From: Paracoccaceae bacterium
GTDB lineage: Bacteria; Pseudomonadota; Alphaproteobacteria; Rhodobacterales; Rhodobacteraceae
Length of the DNA stretch: 64,000 nt
NCBI GenBank assembly: GCA_022448245.1
Contig: JAKVCO010000002.1
Location: 1-64,000 of the forward strand
Direction of reading: 5' to 3'
The notes beneath the pieces were generated by a model. It did not search any database. It was not told the DNA's origin and worked only from the letters and a program-made list of their open reading frames with translations. Shown here piece by piece: positions 26,494 to 38,148 of the stretch. The stretch's first letter is position 1; the number at the start of each line of letters is the position of its first letter. The position numbers and the translations under genes are program-made.

Positions 26494-27027
26494 ATGACCC
26501 GCACAATTGCTCTTATTTTCTTTGCCGCTGCCCCCTCTTTCGCGCTGGCGGCAGGGGGTTCAGACTCCAATCCGCCCAAGCCCACCTCCACGACGACCCA
26601 GTGCAAGGATGGTCAGGTCTATGACGAGGAGCTTGAGGCCTGCGTCATGATCGAAGACAGCTCCATGAACATGGAAGATGCCTATAACGCCGTGCGCGAG
26701 CTTGCTTATGCAGGCCGCTACAACGATGCGCAGATGGTTCTGGCCACCATGGATCAAGCTGACGACCGCACACAGACGTACTGGGGCTTCACGCACCGCA
26801 AGATGGGCAACATGGATCTCGCCATGGCCGCCTACTACGGCGCGCTGGCGACGAACCCTGACAACATCCTCGTCCGGTCCTACATGGGTCAGGCCTATGT
26901 GGAGATGGGTGCGCTGAACCTCGCACAGGCGCAACTGACCGAAATCAAGGCCCGTGGCGGGCGCGAGACATGGGCCGAACGGTCGCTGGCATTGGCAATC
27001 CAGTCGGGCACCTCGGCCACCTACTAA
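26494..27027 (+). CDS. Exported TPR-repeat protein
   Basis: 177 residues with a signal peptide (MTRTIALIFFAAAPSFALAAGG). A Thr/Pro/Cys-rich linker with one Cys pair (QCKDGQVYDEELEACV) follows. Two to three tetratricopeptide units then occur between about 60 and 170 (YNAVRELAYAGRYNDAQMVL, YWGFTHRKMGNMDLAMAAY, YMGQAYVEMGALNLAQAQL). Periplasmic scaffold of unknown partner. AACACAGGAAAGCCC precedes the start; a strong terminator follows. Confidence 0.85.
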   Translation: MTRTIALIFFAAAPSFALAAGGSDSNPPKPTSTTTQCKDGQVYDEELEACVMIEDSSMNMEDAYNAVRELAYAGRYNDAQMVLATMDQADDRTQTYWGFTHRKMGNMDLAMAAYYGALATNPDNILVRSYMGQAYVEMGALNLAQAQLTEIKARGGRETWAERSLALAIQSGTSATY

Positions 27028-27052
27028 GTAGACGCCCCCCAGCGATCATCCT

Positions 27053-27079
27053 AAAAGGCCCCCATACGGGGCCTTTTTT
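27053..27079 (+). terminator. Rho-independent terminator, abutting the next start codon
   Basis: AAAAGGCCCC (27053-27062) pairs with GGGGCCTTTT (27068-27077), followed by two further T. It ends the TPR gene, and only one base separates its T-run from the ATG at 27081. Confidence 0.9.
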
Positions 27080-27080
27080 C

Positions 27081-27956
27081 ATGTCTGAGCGACGCTTTTC
27101 CTTAAAATACTGGATCGAGAACGCCTTGTTTGTTGGCGTAATCGGCGCATTGAAGCTGCTTCCCTACGAGCGGCGCCTCAATGCGATGAGCTGGGCCACA
27201 CGTAAATTCATCGGCCCATTGGTGAATTACCGCCGACGCGCATTGAACAATCTGGCGATGATCTATCCCGATTGGCCGCTTGAGAATCGACAAGCCGTGG
27301 CTAACCAAGTGCTCGATACGCTCGCGCGCACTATCATCGAAAACTACAGCCAGGCAGAGTTCCGAAAGCGCATCGAAAGCCACGAGATCGAGGGCCCGGG
27401 ACTTGCAGCCGCGCTCGAGGCAAAAGCGAACGGACGCGCGATCATCTTCTCGTCTGGACATTGGTCAAACCACGAAGCCACACGCACAGCGCTCGATCAG
27501 CGCGGCTTCAAGGTCGGTGGCCTCTATAACCCGATGAAGAACCCATACTTCAACGAACACTACGTGGATTCCATCGCTCACGTTTCTGGCCCGATTTTCC
27601 CACGGGGCAAGGACGGTGTGCGCGCCTTCCTGGACTTTCTGCGCGGTGGCGGCCACGGCTTCCTGCTGCACGACGTCTACTATCACAAAGGCGAGTGGAT
27701 GGACTTTCTCGGCAAACCTGCACGGACGGCGTTCTCAGCCGCCGACATGGCGATGAAGTTCGATGCGCTCCTCATCCCCTATTTCAACACGCGCAATGCC
27801 GATGGGGTGACCTTCACGATCGAGCTTCTTGAGCCCATCGAACACACAGACCCGCGCCAGATGACGCGGGAGCTGATGGACCACTTGGAGAGAAAGATTG
27901 AGAGCGACCCAGGCCAGTGGCTCTGGGTGCACAAACGCTGGAAGACCGGGCTTTAA
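27081..27956 (+). CDS. Lysophospholipid/lipid A acyltransferase family protein (LpxL-like)
   Basis: 291 residues from ATG 27081 (frame open from 26970 but without homology). One N-terminal membrane segment (residues 10-25) anchors it to the inner membrane. The acyltransferase motif is FSSGHWSNHEA (HX4E), followed by GLYNPMKNPYFNEHY, FPRGKDGVRAFLDFLRGGGH and a C-terminal PGQWLWVHKRWKT, all typical of late lipid A acyltransferases. It likely adds a secondary fatty acyl chain to the lipid A precursor. The start sits at the foot of a terminator hairpin with no clear ribosome site. It is convergent with the DUF1223 gene (4-base overlap). Confidence 0.9.
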   Translation: MSERRFSLKYWIENALFVGVIGALKLLPYERRLNAMSWATRKFIGPLVNYRRRALNNLAMIYPDWPLENRQAVANQVLDTLARTIIENYSQAEFRKRIESHEIEGPGLAAALEAKANGRAIIFSSGHWSNHEATRTALDQRGFKVGGLYNPMKNPYFNEHYVDSIAHVSGPIFPRGKDGVRAFLDFLRGGGHGFLLHDVYYHKGEWMDFLGKPARTAFSAADMAMKFDALLIPYFNTRNADGVTFTIELLEPIEHTDPRQMTRELMDHLERKIESDPGQWLWVHKRWKTGL

Positions 27957-28657
27957 CGCAGCTCGATCGCGCCGAGGATTTCACCCATATCGGGACGCTG
28001 GAAGATCACGACCGAAGGATGCGCGTCGGGCAGCGATGCCTTGAGCTCGTAGGAGCCGCGGCCCGTCCATGGGCGCGCTTCGGTCAACGACACCACGACA
28101 TTTGCGTAATCGAGCGTGCGGCCCGCGTTCTCACCACGGCGAATTTCGACCGTGGAGGATGGGCGGTATGTCACCACGTAGACGGCCACGCCGCCTTGAA
28201 TGCGGTTCCCGCCTGCGGGTTCGGCACGCACGGTGATAGCGTTACCGCTCCGGTCGCCGATCACCTCCACCAGAGGCGCCTTTTGGGCGTGGTTGGCCAG
28301 ATGGGCGGTCACTTCGGAGGGTTTCGTGCCCACCACATGATCCATCCCGCCAATAACCATCTGAGGCGTGTAGATCGAACGCGCACCAGCAGCGCGGGCG
28401 TAAGCCTTCTGGCGCTCAGTGTACTGAGGATCAGCGAATTCGTCTTTCCAGCCGATGTAGTCCCAGTAGTCGACATGCAGCGCCAGCGCGATCACGTTGT
28501 CGCGTTTGGCAATCTCGTGCAGCAGCTTGTCGGCCGGTGGACACGAGGAACACCCTTGAGAGGTGTAGAGTTCCACCACGGTGGTATTCTGCGCCTGAAC
28601 CGCCGCCGGTGCCGCGCCAAAAAGAGCAATCGTCAGTGCTGCAAAGAGCTGTCGCAT
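27953..28657 (-). CDS. DUF1223 domain-containing periplasmic thioredoxin-fold protein
   Basis: 234 residues from ATG 28657; the frame opens at 28738 but a signal peptide MRQLFAALTIALFGAAPAAVQA begins at 28657. A thioredoxin-like fold follows with CSSC (Cys36, Cys39) in VELYTSQGCSSCPPADKLL, and HVDYWDYIGWKDEFADPQYT, TPQMVIGG. DUF1223 proteins are widespread in alphaproteobacteria; function unknown, possibly oxidoreductase. Divergent from acnA. Confidence 0.9.
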   Translation of the reverse strand: MRQLFAALTIALFGAAPAAVQAQNTTVVELYTSQGCSSCPPADKLLHEIAKRDNVIALALHVDYWDYIGWKDEFADPQYTERQKAYARAAGARSIYTPQMVIGGMDHVVGTKPSEVTAHLANHAQKAPLVEVIGDRSGNAITVRAEPAGGNRIQGGVAVYVVTYRPSSTVEIRRGENAGRTLDYANVVVSLTEARPWTGRGSYELKASLPDAHPSVVIFQRPDMGEILGAIELR

Positions 28658-28789
28658 GTATCGTGCCTCGCTTTCGACTTCAGCAGTTAGTCGAAGGTTG
28701 CTCACTTGGCCAATCAAGGAAATGCGATGGATTGTCATGGGGGCGTTCAGAGCACAGCTTTGCCCGCTTCAATCGTGACCAACGCGAGC

Positions 28790-28817
28790 TTGAATACCTT
28801 GGTGTGCTGCTTATCCT
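28790..28817 (+). promoter_or_regulatory. Candidate sigma70-type promoter of acnA
   Basis: TTGAAT (28790-28795), 16-base spacer, TATCCT (28812-28817), 43 bases before the acnA start. Same -10 hexamer as the candidate at 860. Confidence 0.4.
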
Positions 28818-28859
28818 GAAACTTAACAGCCCCCATATTTTAGGCAGAGGTACACCCAG

Positions 28860-31562
<2,703 letters not shown>

Positions 31563-31643
31563 ACCACTCGTCCCGGCGAAAAGGATCGCATTCGCCCTAA
31601 AATCGCCTTGGCGGCGCGCTAGTGAGCCGCCAAGGAGTGCTAA

Positions 31644-32033
31644 ATGACCGACCATACCGCTCACATCGAGAACGAGCTGGAATACGCCAGCAAGTCCAAA
31701 ATCGTAGCTTACACGCTGTGGTTCGGGCTCTTCGGATGCGGGGCGCATCGTATGTATCTGGGACGGGTTTTCAGCGGCCTCGTGCAGCTGGCGCTCTTTG
31801 TGACATGGATGGGCGCGATGATCCTCGCGCCGTTCTATTTCGCGTTGATGGACCCGCCTGCCGCGTCCTCAGCTGACGCGCCAACCGGTCTTTGGGCTGC
31901 GGCACTGATATCGGTTGCGATCCTCGTCGTGTGGATCGTCTGGGCCGTAATCGATGCGTTCTTCATCCCGCGATGGGTGCGCAACGATACCGACCAGAAA
32001 CGCACGGCGATCGAAGCGCGCTACCGTGCTTGA
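31644..32033 (+). CDS. TM2 domain-containing membrane protein
   Basis: 129 residues. A TM2 unit is visible at 20-60 (AYTLWFGLFGCGAHRMYLGR followed by a second hydrophobic stretch) and another membrane segment at 85-105. TM2 proteins lack a settled function in bacteria. AAGGAG precedes the ATG. Its 3' end overlaps the convergent ccmG end by 13 bases. Confidence 0.85.
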   Translation: MTDHTAHIENELEYASKSKIVAYTLWFGLFGCGAHRMYLGRVFSGLVQLALFVTWMGAMILAPFYFALMDPPAASSADAPTGLWAAALISVAILVVWIVWAVIDAFFIPRWVRNDTDQKRTAIEARYRA

Positions 32034-32545
32034 GCTCTCTCGAGTTCGGGCCGGAACTGTTGTTCAAACTGACTGCCGACAAGCGGGCCGATGTAGCGGT
32101 ACAGAATGGTGCCATCCGCTGCCAGAATGAAGGTCTCCGGCGGCGCAGCCACCCCCCAATCGAGTGAAGCACGCCCGCTTTCATCAAGCGAGGTGGCTGC
32201 GAATGGATTGTCATCGTCACGCAGATAGGCTGCGGCGTCGTCAGGATCATCGCGGAAATTCACCCCAACGATCCGTATCCCTTGGGCTTCGAGCGCCAAA
32301 AGGTTGGGATGCTCGGCCCGGCACGGAGGGCACCAAGAGGCCCAAAAGTTGACCAGCGTCACCTCCCCTTCGGTGAGATCGCTCAGGGCTTCGGTGCCCG
32401 CCACACGCTCCTGCGGCAAGCCCGGCGCGGTCTGTCCGATCAAAGCTGACCGCAACGCGCTGGGGTCGGTCGTCATCATGCCGACGTAAAAGACCCCAGC
32501 CAATGCACCAAAGATCAGCACCGGAAGAAGCATCAGCCAACGCAT
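32021..32545 (-). CDS. ccmG: Thiol:disulfide interchange protein CcmG/DsbE
   Basis: Reduces apocytochrome c or CcmH disulfides in the periplasm during cytochrome c maturation. 174 residues with an N-terminal membrane anchor (residues 3-24) and the thioredoxin fold with FWASWCPPC (Cys72, Cys75), GVNFRDDP and cis-Pro region GVAAPPETFILAADG. It overlaps ccmD by one base (TGATG) and is the last gene of the ccmABCDG run. Confidence 0.95.
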   Translation of the reverse strand: MRWLMLLPVLIFGALAGVFYVGMMTTDPSALRSALIGQTAPGLPQERVAGTEALSDLTEGEVTLVNFWASWCPPCRAEHPNLLALEAQGIRIVGVNFRDDPDDAAAYLRDDDNPFAATSLDESGRASLDWGVAAPPETFILAADGTILYRYIGPLVGSQFEQQFRPELERAQAR

Positions 32546-32688
32546 CAGCCGCGATCCTCCAGCTCAACGAGCTTGCGTTTCACCGCCCTCGCCCGGCGCC
32601 ATGTGGCGAAGATCAGAAGGCCAATCAGCGCGAGTGTCGCCGCGTATGAGCCCAGCACTTCGCCAGTGTATTGGCCCAGATCGATCAT
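32545..32688 (-). CDS. ccmD: Heme exporter protein CcmD
   Basis: A 47-residue gene. MIDLGQYTGEVLGSYAATLA forms the periplasmic start and membrane segment, followed by WRRARAVKRKLVELEDRG, the basic cytoplasmic tail. CcmD stabilises the CcmABC heme-handling complex with CcmE. It overlaps ccmC by 4 bases (ATGA) and ccmG by 1. Size, topology and place between ccmC and ccmG identify it. Confidence 0.92.
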   Translation of the reverse strand: MIDLGQYTGEVLGSYAATLALIGLLIFATWRRARAVKRKLVELEDRG

Positions 32689-33410
32689 CCTTTGGCCTCC
32701 AGCACTTTCACGCGGCGGGCGCGCACCTCGGTCCGGGCACGCACCAGCGTGATCGCAACAAATAGGAAGAAGAAGCCAACCATCGAAATGGCGAGCGGTA
32801 TGAAGAAAACATCATCCACCGTTCGATTGCCTGTCGCTACGGGCACCGACGTGCCCTGGTGCAGGCCTTGGTTCCAGAACCGCGCGGCATAGCGCGACAG
32901 GACGGCAAAGACCGATCCCACGATGGCCAGCATCGACGTCAGGTCCGCGGCAAGCTCAGGGTCCGAGATCGCCTCCCACAGCGCGATGTAGCCAAGGTAG
33001 AAGAGCGCAAGGACCAGGAAGGACGTCAGGCGCGGATCCCAGGCCCACCACGTGCCCCACATGGGCTGGCCCCAGATCGCGCCTGTGACAAGCCCGATGA
33101 CCGTCATCGTAAGGCCAACAGGCGCCGCCGCGCGACCCACGAGGGCCGTCACAGGTTGCCTGCGGATCAGCCAAATAAGTGCAGCCACGAACATCAAGAA
33201 GTAGCCATTAATGGCCATCAGCGCGGCCGGCACGTGGATGTAGATGATCTTGACGGTGCTTCCCATGCGGAAGTCGTCACCGGTGAAGAAGAACCCCCAC
33301 ACCAGTCCAAGCCCCGTGAGACCAAGGCCCAGAACCCATAGCCACGGCAGGGCTTTGCCTGTCCAGTTCATGAACAGGCGCGGGTTGGCATATTCCCAAA
33401 GTGATCTCAT
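32685..33410 (-). CDS. ccmC: Heme exporter/chaperone protein CcmC
   Basis: 241 residues, six membrane segments. The WWD-type heme-binding motif WGTWWAWDPR lies at 118-127, and the two axial His candidates are His59 (IYIHVP) and His184 (GLHQG), matching the positions known in the family. It loads heme onto CcmE. Located between ccmB and ccmD. Confidence 0.97.
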   Translation of the reverse strand: MRSLWEYANPRLFMNWTGKALPWLWVLGLGLTGLGLVWGFFFTGDDFRMGSTVKIIYIHVPAALMAINGYFLMFVAALIWLIRRQPVTALVGRAAAPVGLTMTVIGLVTGAIWGQPMWGTWWAWDPRLTSFLVLALFYLGYIALWEAISDPELAADLTSMLAIVGSVFAVLSRYAARFWNQGLHQGTSVPVATGNRTVDDVFFIPLAISMVGFFFLFVAITLVRARTEVRARRVKVLEAKG

Positions 33411-33449
33411 AGGCGTCTAGATATCCCCTGCCCGTCCGCTGAAAAAGGC

Positions 33450-34103
33450 CTACCGCAGGCTCGCGCGCAATGCCGCAGCGGCGGCAAAGGGCATGGCGGC
33501 CACGCAGCCTAGGCTGAGTGCGCTGAGCAGCGCCAGCGGTTGTGTGTAATCGAGCCCCGCCGCACCACGGCTGGCCACCGAGGCCCCGAAGATGAGCGTC
33601 GGGATGTAGAGCGGCAAAACCAAGAGAGACAAAAGCAACCCACCTCGTTTCACCGCCACCGTCAGCGAGGCCCCGAATGCGCCAATGAACGACAACGCAG
33701 GCGTGCCCAGAAGGAGCGCGAGAAAGAGCGGCAGCATGCCAGAAACAGGCAGCGACAAGAGGATCCCAAGAAGTGGCCCAAGCAGCGCAAGAACAGCCCC
33801 TGTGGTCAGCCAATGCGACAGGCTCTTGGCAAAGATGACGGCCTCCAGAGGCAGCGTCAGTGCGAGCTGTTCTAGCGTGCCGTCCTCAGCATCAAGCGCA
33901 AAGAGCCGGTCGAGCGTGAGCAGAACCGCCAAGAGCGCCGCCAACCACAATATCCCCGGCGCCAGCGCCGAAAGCTCTGCAGGCGATGGCCCCACGGCAA
34001 AGGGGGTCATGATCACGATGACTGCAAAGAATGCGAGCCCAAGGCCAAACCCGCCCCCGGTCCGGATGGCCAAGCGCAAATCTCTCAGCAGGAGGGCAAT
34101 CAT
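33450..34103 (-). CDS. ccmB: Heme exporter protein CcmB
   Basis: 217 residues, six membrane segments, permease subunit of the CcmABCD complex. Signatures: LLLRDLRLAIR at the start, ERLFALDAEDGTLEQL-like RLFALDAEDGTLEQLAL near 66-82 and LTLPLEAVIFAKSLSHW. It overlaps ccmA by 4 bases. Confidence 0.95.
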   Translation of the reverse strand: MIALLLRDLRLAIRTGGGFGLGLAFFAVIVIMTPFAVGPSPAELSALAPGILWLAALLAVLLTLDRLFALDAEDGTLEQLALTLPLEAVIFAKSLSHWLTTGAVLALLGPLLGILLSLPVSGMLPLFLALLLGTPALSFIGAFGASLTVAVKRGGLLLSLLVLPLYIPTLIFGASVASRGAAGLDYTQPLALLSALSLGCVAAMPFAAAAALRASLR

Positions 34104-34723
34104 TCGATGGCCTCTGCGAAGGCATCATCCGAAGACCCGGCCCGCGCGCGGTAGACTTCAAGATCAAGCGAGGCGCATTCAATCGGCAAGGAACCATGCG
34201 TGACGAGGAGCGCGCTCCCGCCCTCGGAAAGATGGGTCGTCAAAACGGCGCCAAGCTCTGCCTTCCCCTCGGTGTCCAGCGCGGCCGTGGGCTCGTCCAA
34301 GAGCCACAGCGGGCGGCCGGACACCACGAGCCGTGCCAACGCGCAGCGACGGCGTTGCCCTGCGGAAAGCGTGCCACCCGCGCGATCCACGAGCGGCGCG
34401 AGATTGAAAGAGGAAAGCGCCAGCTCCACTCGGTCCGTGCTGTAAAGTGCCGCCCAAAAGGCCAGCGTCTCCCACACCGTGAGCGTGGGTTTTAAGGCAT
34501 CGAGATGCGCGGCATAGGCCACCTGCTCGATGTCGTGCTCGAGCGCCCCCGCCACCAGCGGCATCAGTCCAGCAAGCGTTCGCAGTAGCGTCGTCTTACC
34601 CAGTCCGTTCCCACCGCGCAGCGCCAACGCCTCGCCCGCGGCGACGTCAAAAGAGACGCCTTCCAAAAGCGGCTGGTGGCTTCGCCCAATGGTGAGCTGA
34701 TTTACACGGAGCCCTGACATCAC
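34100..34723 (-). CDS. ccmA: Heme ABC exporter ATP-binding protein CcmA
   Basis: 207 residues. Walker A GGNGLGKT at 37-44, ABC signature LSAGQRRRCALARL and Walker B PLWLLDEPTAALD. ATP hydrolysis by CcmAB releases holo-CcmE from CcmC. First of the ccm genes, overlapping the TauE-like gene by 4 bases. Confidence 0.96.
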   Translation of the reverse strand: MMSGLRVNQLTIGRSHQPLLEGVSFDVAAGEALALRGGNGLGKTTLLRTLAGLMPLVAGALEHDIEQVAYAAHLDALKPTLTVWETLAFWAALYSTDRVELALSSFNLAPLVDRAGGTLSAGQRRRCALARLVVSGRPLWLLDEPTAALDTEGKAELGAVLTTHLSEGGSALLVTHGSLPIECASLDLEVYRARAGSSDDAFAEAIE

Positions 34724-35466
34724 CCGAACATACCATCCCAGATGGGCAGCCCCTGCAATGCCGAGGCGCCAATGATGAGATAGGCCACCGCGCGGTAAAC
34801 ACCCGCGCGCGCCGGATCAAAGAGCCGCTGCCCAAGCAATCCTGCCAGAGTGTAGGGCACCAGAAGAACAAGCCCGATAAGCACTAGGCCAAGGTCAAAG
34901 CGCCCAAAGGCCAAGAGCGCGACCGACATGATCACATCAAAGCCCACAAGGAAGATGAGCGTATTTGCACGGATCAACTCGGTCGCGCGGTTCGAGGCGA
35001 GGTAAAGCAGGATCACCGGGGGTCCGCCGAGCCCAGAGAGCCCACCCAAAAGGCCTGCGACGAGACCCGTCCCTCCCAGCGTGGGCAGGTTGAACGGCAG
35101 CCGGTGCCGGAACCCTCCAATGAGGGCCACCAGAAGCACAAAGACTGCAATCGACACGACCCACCGGAAAACAGCCGGATCAGAGATCGTGAGCAGCCAC
35201 ATCCCAACCGGCAGCGCCAGCGCCACAAAAGCCAAAAGCCAAGCAACCTCGCGGAGTGCCCCATCGCGCAGCGCTCGCGGCAAAAGCGGGATCGGTCCGA
35301 AGAAGTCGACTACCGTGAAGATCAAGATTGCCTCGAACGGGCCGACGATGCGGCCCGCCACGGGCATAAAGATCATGGCCGAGCCAAACCCTGAAAACCC
35401 TCGTACAAGCCCCGCAAGCGTCACCGCTGCCGCGAGCATCAGGGCTTCAAGGCTGCTGATCGCCAA
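34720..35466 (-). CDS. TauE/SafE family sulfite/organosulfonate-type permease
   Basis: 248 residues, about eight membrane segments, with the family's LVRGFSGFGSAMIFMP and LLGGLSGLGGPPVILL. TauE/SafE proteins move anions such as sulfite, sulfoacetate or related compounds. It is fused by overlap to both neighbours: 20 bases into secF and 4 bases into ccmA, so it is co-transcribed with Sec and Ccm genes. Its role there is unknown. Confidence 0.85.
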   Translation of the reverse strand: MAISSLEALMLAAAVTLAGLVRGFSGFGSAMIFMPVAGRIVGPFEAILIFTVVDFFGPIPLLPRALRDGALREVAWLLAFVALALPVGMWLLTISDPAVFRWVVSIAVFVLLVALIGGFRHRLPFNLPTLGGTGLVAGLLGGLSGLGGPPVILLYLASNRATELIRANTLIFLVGFDVIMSVALLAFGRFDLGLVLIGLVLLVPYTLAGLLGQRLFDPARAGVYRAVAYLIIGASALQGLPIWDGMFG

Positions 35467-36421
35467 ACTGGGTGCCTGCGGAGGCGTCGGGTTTCGACCA
35501 ATCGCGCTTCACGCCGAGGTAAAGCAGGATCGCCGAGGCCACAAAGATCGAGGAATAGGTGCCCACGATCACACCCCAGATCATCGCGAAGACGAAGCCA
35601 CGGATCACATCGCCACCCAGCACGAAGAGAGAGATCAGCGCGAGCAGCGTCGTCACGGAGGTCATCACCGTGCGCGACAGTGTTTCGTTGATCGACAGGT
35701 TCAGCACTTCCGCCAGCGGGCGTTTCTTGTACTTCCGCAGGTTCTCCCGCACGCGGTCAAAGACGACCACGGTATCGTTGAGCGAGTATCCCACGATCGT
35801 CAGCAGCGCTGCAATGATGGCGAGATCGAACTTGATCTGAAGCTCCGAGAAGATGCCGATCGTGAGTATCACGTCGTGCACAAGAGCCGCAACAGCGCCC
35901 AGTGCGAACTGCCACTCGAACCGTAGCCAGATGTAGATAAGCACTGCCCCAATCGCGAGCAGGACAGCAATCACTGCTGTCTGGATCAGCTCGCCGGAGA
36001 CCTTCGGGCCCACGGATTCCACGCTCGGGAACGGTAGTTTGAGGCCTGGGTCGACAGCGGACAGCGCATCGCCCACCTGAGAGACGATATCGGCAGAGAC
36101 AGACTCCTGCCCTTCCTGGGCCTGAATGCGGATCTGGGCGACGTTCTGCTCCGGCCCAAAGGTCGGGTCGAAGACCTCAGAGATTGCGACATCGCCGAGC
36201 TCGAGCGCGGCGAGCGCCTCACGATAGGCTGCCACGTTTACGGGTTGCGTGGACTCGGTACGGATCGTCGTACCGCCCCGGAAGTCGATGCCGAAGTTCA
36301 GGCCCTGGATCGCGTAGGAGCCGAAGCCCACGATCATCAGAAAGGCCGAAATCCCCAGCCAGATCTTCCAGCGAGAGAAGAAATCAATCGAGGTTTCCTG
36401 AGGAACCAGTCTTAGACGCAT
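35447..36421 (-). CDS. secF: Protein translocase subunit SecF
   Basis: 324 residues from ATG 36421, chosen because GGGAAGGAG sits just before it although the frame opens at 36490. Six membrane segments; opening IDFFSRWKIWLGIS, GLNFGIDFRGGTTIRT, and the C-terminal VGYSLNDTVVVFDRVREN of the SecD/SecF family. With SecD it uses proton motive force to pull proteins through SecYEG. Confidence 0.96.
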   Translation of the reverse strand: MRLRLVPQETSIDFFSRWKIWLGISAFLMIVGFGSYAIQGLNFGIDFRGGTTIRTESTQPVNVAAYREALAALELGDVAISEVFDPTFGPEQNVAQIRIQAQEGQESVSADIVSQVGDALSAVDPGLKLPFPSVESVGPKVSGELIQTAVIAVLLAIGAVLIYIWLRFEWQFALGAVAALVHDVILTIGIFSELQIKFDLAIIAALLTIVGYSLNDTVVVFDRVRENLRKYKKRPLAEVLNLSINETLSRTVMTSVTTLLALISLFVLGGDVIRGFVFAMIWGVIVGTYSSIFVASAILLYLGVKRDWSKPDASAGTQFGDQQP

Positions 36422-36479
36422 GGTTTCTCCTTCCCACGAGGCAGGCCGCTCAGCGGAGCGGAAGAGATGTGTGACATGC

Positions 36480-38147
36480 TCATACTTCAATCGTCTTCGG
36501 GCGACGGCGCTCGAACCACATCACGATCATGATCCGGGTCACGAAGATTGCTGTGAAGACGGAGGTGATGATCCCGAGGCCAAGCGTGATCGCAAAGCCC
36601 TGCACCGGGCCCGAGCCCATGAGGTAGAGGATCGTCGCGGTGATGAACGTGGTGATGTTGGCGTCGACAATGGCGCTGAGCGCTTTCTCGTAGCCAAGCT
36701 CGATCGCGCGGGCTGGGCCCTTCGCGGTTTTGAGTTCTTCGCGAATGCGCTCGAAGATCAGAACGTTGGCGTCGACGGCCATACCGATCGTCAGCACGAT
36801 CCCCGCGATCCCCGGCAACGTCAGCGTCGCCCCAAGCGACGACAAGAGGCCAAAGATCAGACCCACGTTCACGATCAGCGCGATGTTGGCGAAGATCCCG
36901 AAGAGGCCGTAGCTGAGCCCCATGAAAACCAACACGGCGATGAAGGCCACGAGGCAAGCGATCGTGCCTGCATCGATGCTGTCCTGACCGAGTTCTGGGC
37001 CCACGGTGCGCTCTTCCAAGAAGTCGAGCCCCGCCGGAAGCGAGCCTGCGCGCAGCAGGATGGCGAGGTTCGTGGATTCCTCGATGGTGAAAGAGCCCGT
37101 GATCTGACCTGAGCCACCTGTAATAGCACTTTGGATCGTCGGTGCGCTCACCACCTCAGAATCGAGCACGATGGCAAAGGGCGAGCCGATATTTGCGCTC
37201 GTGTACTCCCCAAAGGCGCGCGCGCCGGAGGTGTTAAAGCGGAAATCGACGCTCGGGTTGCCGTTCTGATCGAAGGACGGCTGGGCATTCACGAGGGTCT
37301 CGCCCGTCACAACAGGCGTGCGTTCGAGGATGTAGAAGATCCCCTCTTCGCGGCCGTCGGCGGAAGGCAGAAGCTCGTTGCCGACGCCAGGGTTCGCCTC
37401 AGGATCCGTGGTACGGCCAACCACGGGCTGGAATGTCAGAAGCGCGGGCGTGCCGATCAGTTCTTTGATCTCAGCGGCAGAGCCAATGCCCGGCACCTGG
37501 ATCAGGACACGGCGTTCGCCTTGGCGCTGGATTGTGGGTTCGCGGGTGCCTGCGGCGTCGATCCGTCGGCGCACAATCTCAAGCGTTTGCGCCATGGTGC
37601 GGTCGTCGGTGGCCGCTTGCTCAGTTTCCGAGAGACGTACAACGAGCACATCACCGTCGGCAGTCACTTCAATATCGCTCTGCAGCGCACCTGAAAGGGT
37701 TTGCAGCGGCGTGGCCAGCGAGCGCGCAATCTCCATCGCGCGGGTCATGCCCTCAGGGCGCGAGATACGCACGCGCAGCGAGGAGCCATCGCTATCTTGC
37801 AGACGAATGGTGCCAACGGTCTCGCGCTCTGGGCGCAGCGCGTCGCGAAGCTCCGGCCAAAAGGCCTCAAGGCGAGTCTCGTAGACCTCCTCAAGACGTA
37901 CTTCTGCGAGAAGATGCGCCCCGCCCCGCAGGTCGAGGCCAAGGTTCACAAGACCTGACGGGAGGTAGGATGGCCACTGCCCGGCGGCAGTGATCGTTTC
38001 GCTATCCTCGAAACCCGCTTCAATCCGAAGCTCGGCATCGTTGGACTGCTCAACACGGTTGTAAAAGCCATTCGGCAGGGCGAGCAACAGCCCCCCCAGC
38101 ACCAATCCCCAGATAAGGAACCGTTTCCAGCCCTCGATCTTGAGCAT
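36480..38147 (-). CDS. secD: Protein translocase subunit SecD
   Basis: 555 residues. N-terminal membrane segment, the signature GLDLRGGAHLLAEV, the P1 periplasmic domain, the RRRIDAAGTREPTIQRQGE segment and the C-terminal RND-type membrane domain with GMAVDANVLIFERIREEL. It works with SecF and YajC. It starts one base after yajC and precedes secF by 58 bases. Confidence 0.97.
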   Translation of the reverse strand: MLKIEGWKRFLIWGLVLGGLLLALPNGFYNRVEQSNDAELRIEAGFEDSETITAAGQWPSYLPSGLVNLGLDLRGGAHLLAEVRLEEVYETRLEAFWPELRDALRPERETVGTIRLQDSDGSSLRVRISRPEGMTRAMEIARSLATPLQTLSGALQSDIEVTADGDVLVVRLSETEQAATDDRTMAQTLEIVRRRIDAAGTREPTIQRQGERRVLIQVPGIGSAAEIKELIGTPALLTFQPVVGRTTDPEANPGVGNELLPSADGREEGIFYILERTPVVTGETLVNAQPSFDQNGNPSVDFRFNTSGARAFGEYTSANIGSPFAIVLDSEVVSAPTIQSAITGGSGQITGSFTIEESTNLAILLRAGSLPAGLDFLEERTVGPELGQDSIDAGTIACLVAFIAVLVFMGLSYGLFGIFANIALIVNVGLIFGLLSSLGATLTLPGIAGIVLTIGMAVDANVLIFERIREELKTAKGPARAIELGYEKALSAIVDANITTFITATILYLMGSGPVQGFAITLGLGIITSVFTAIFVTRIMIVMWFERRRPKTIEV

Positions 38148-38148
38148 T

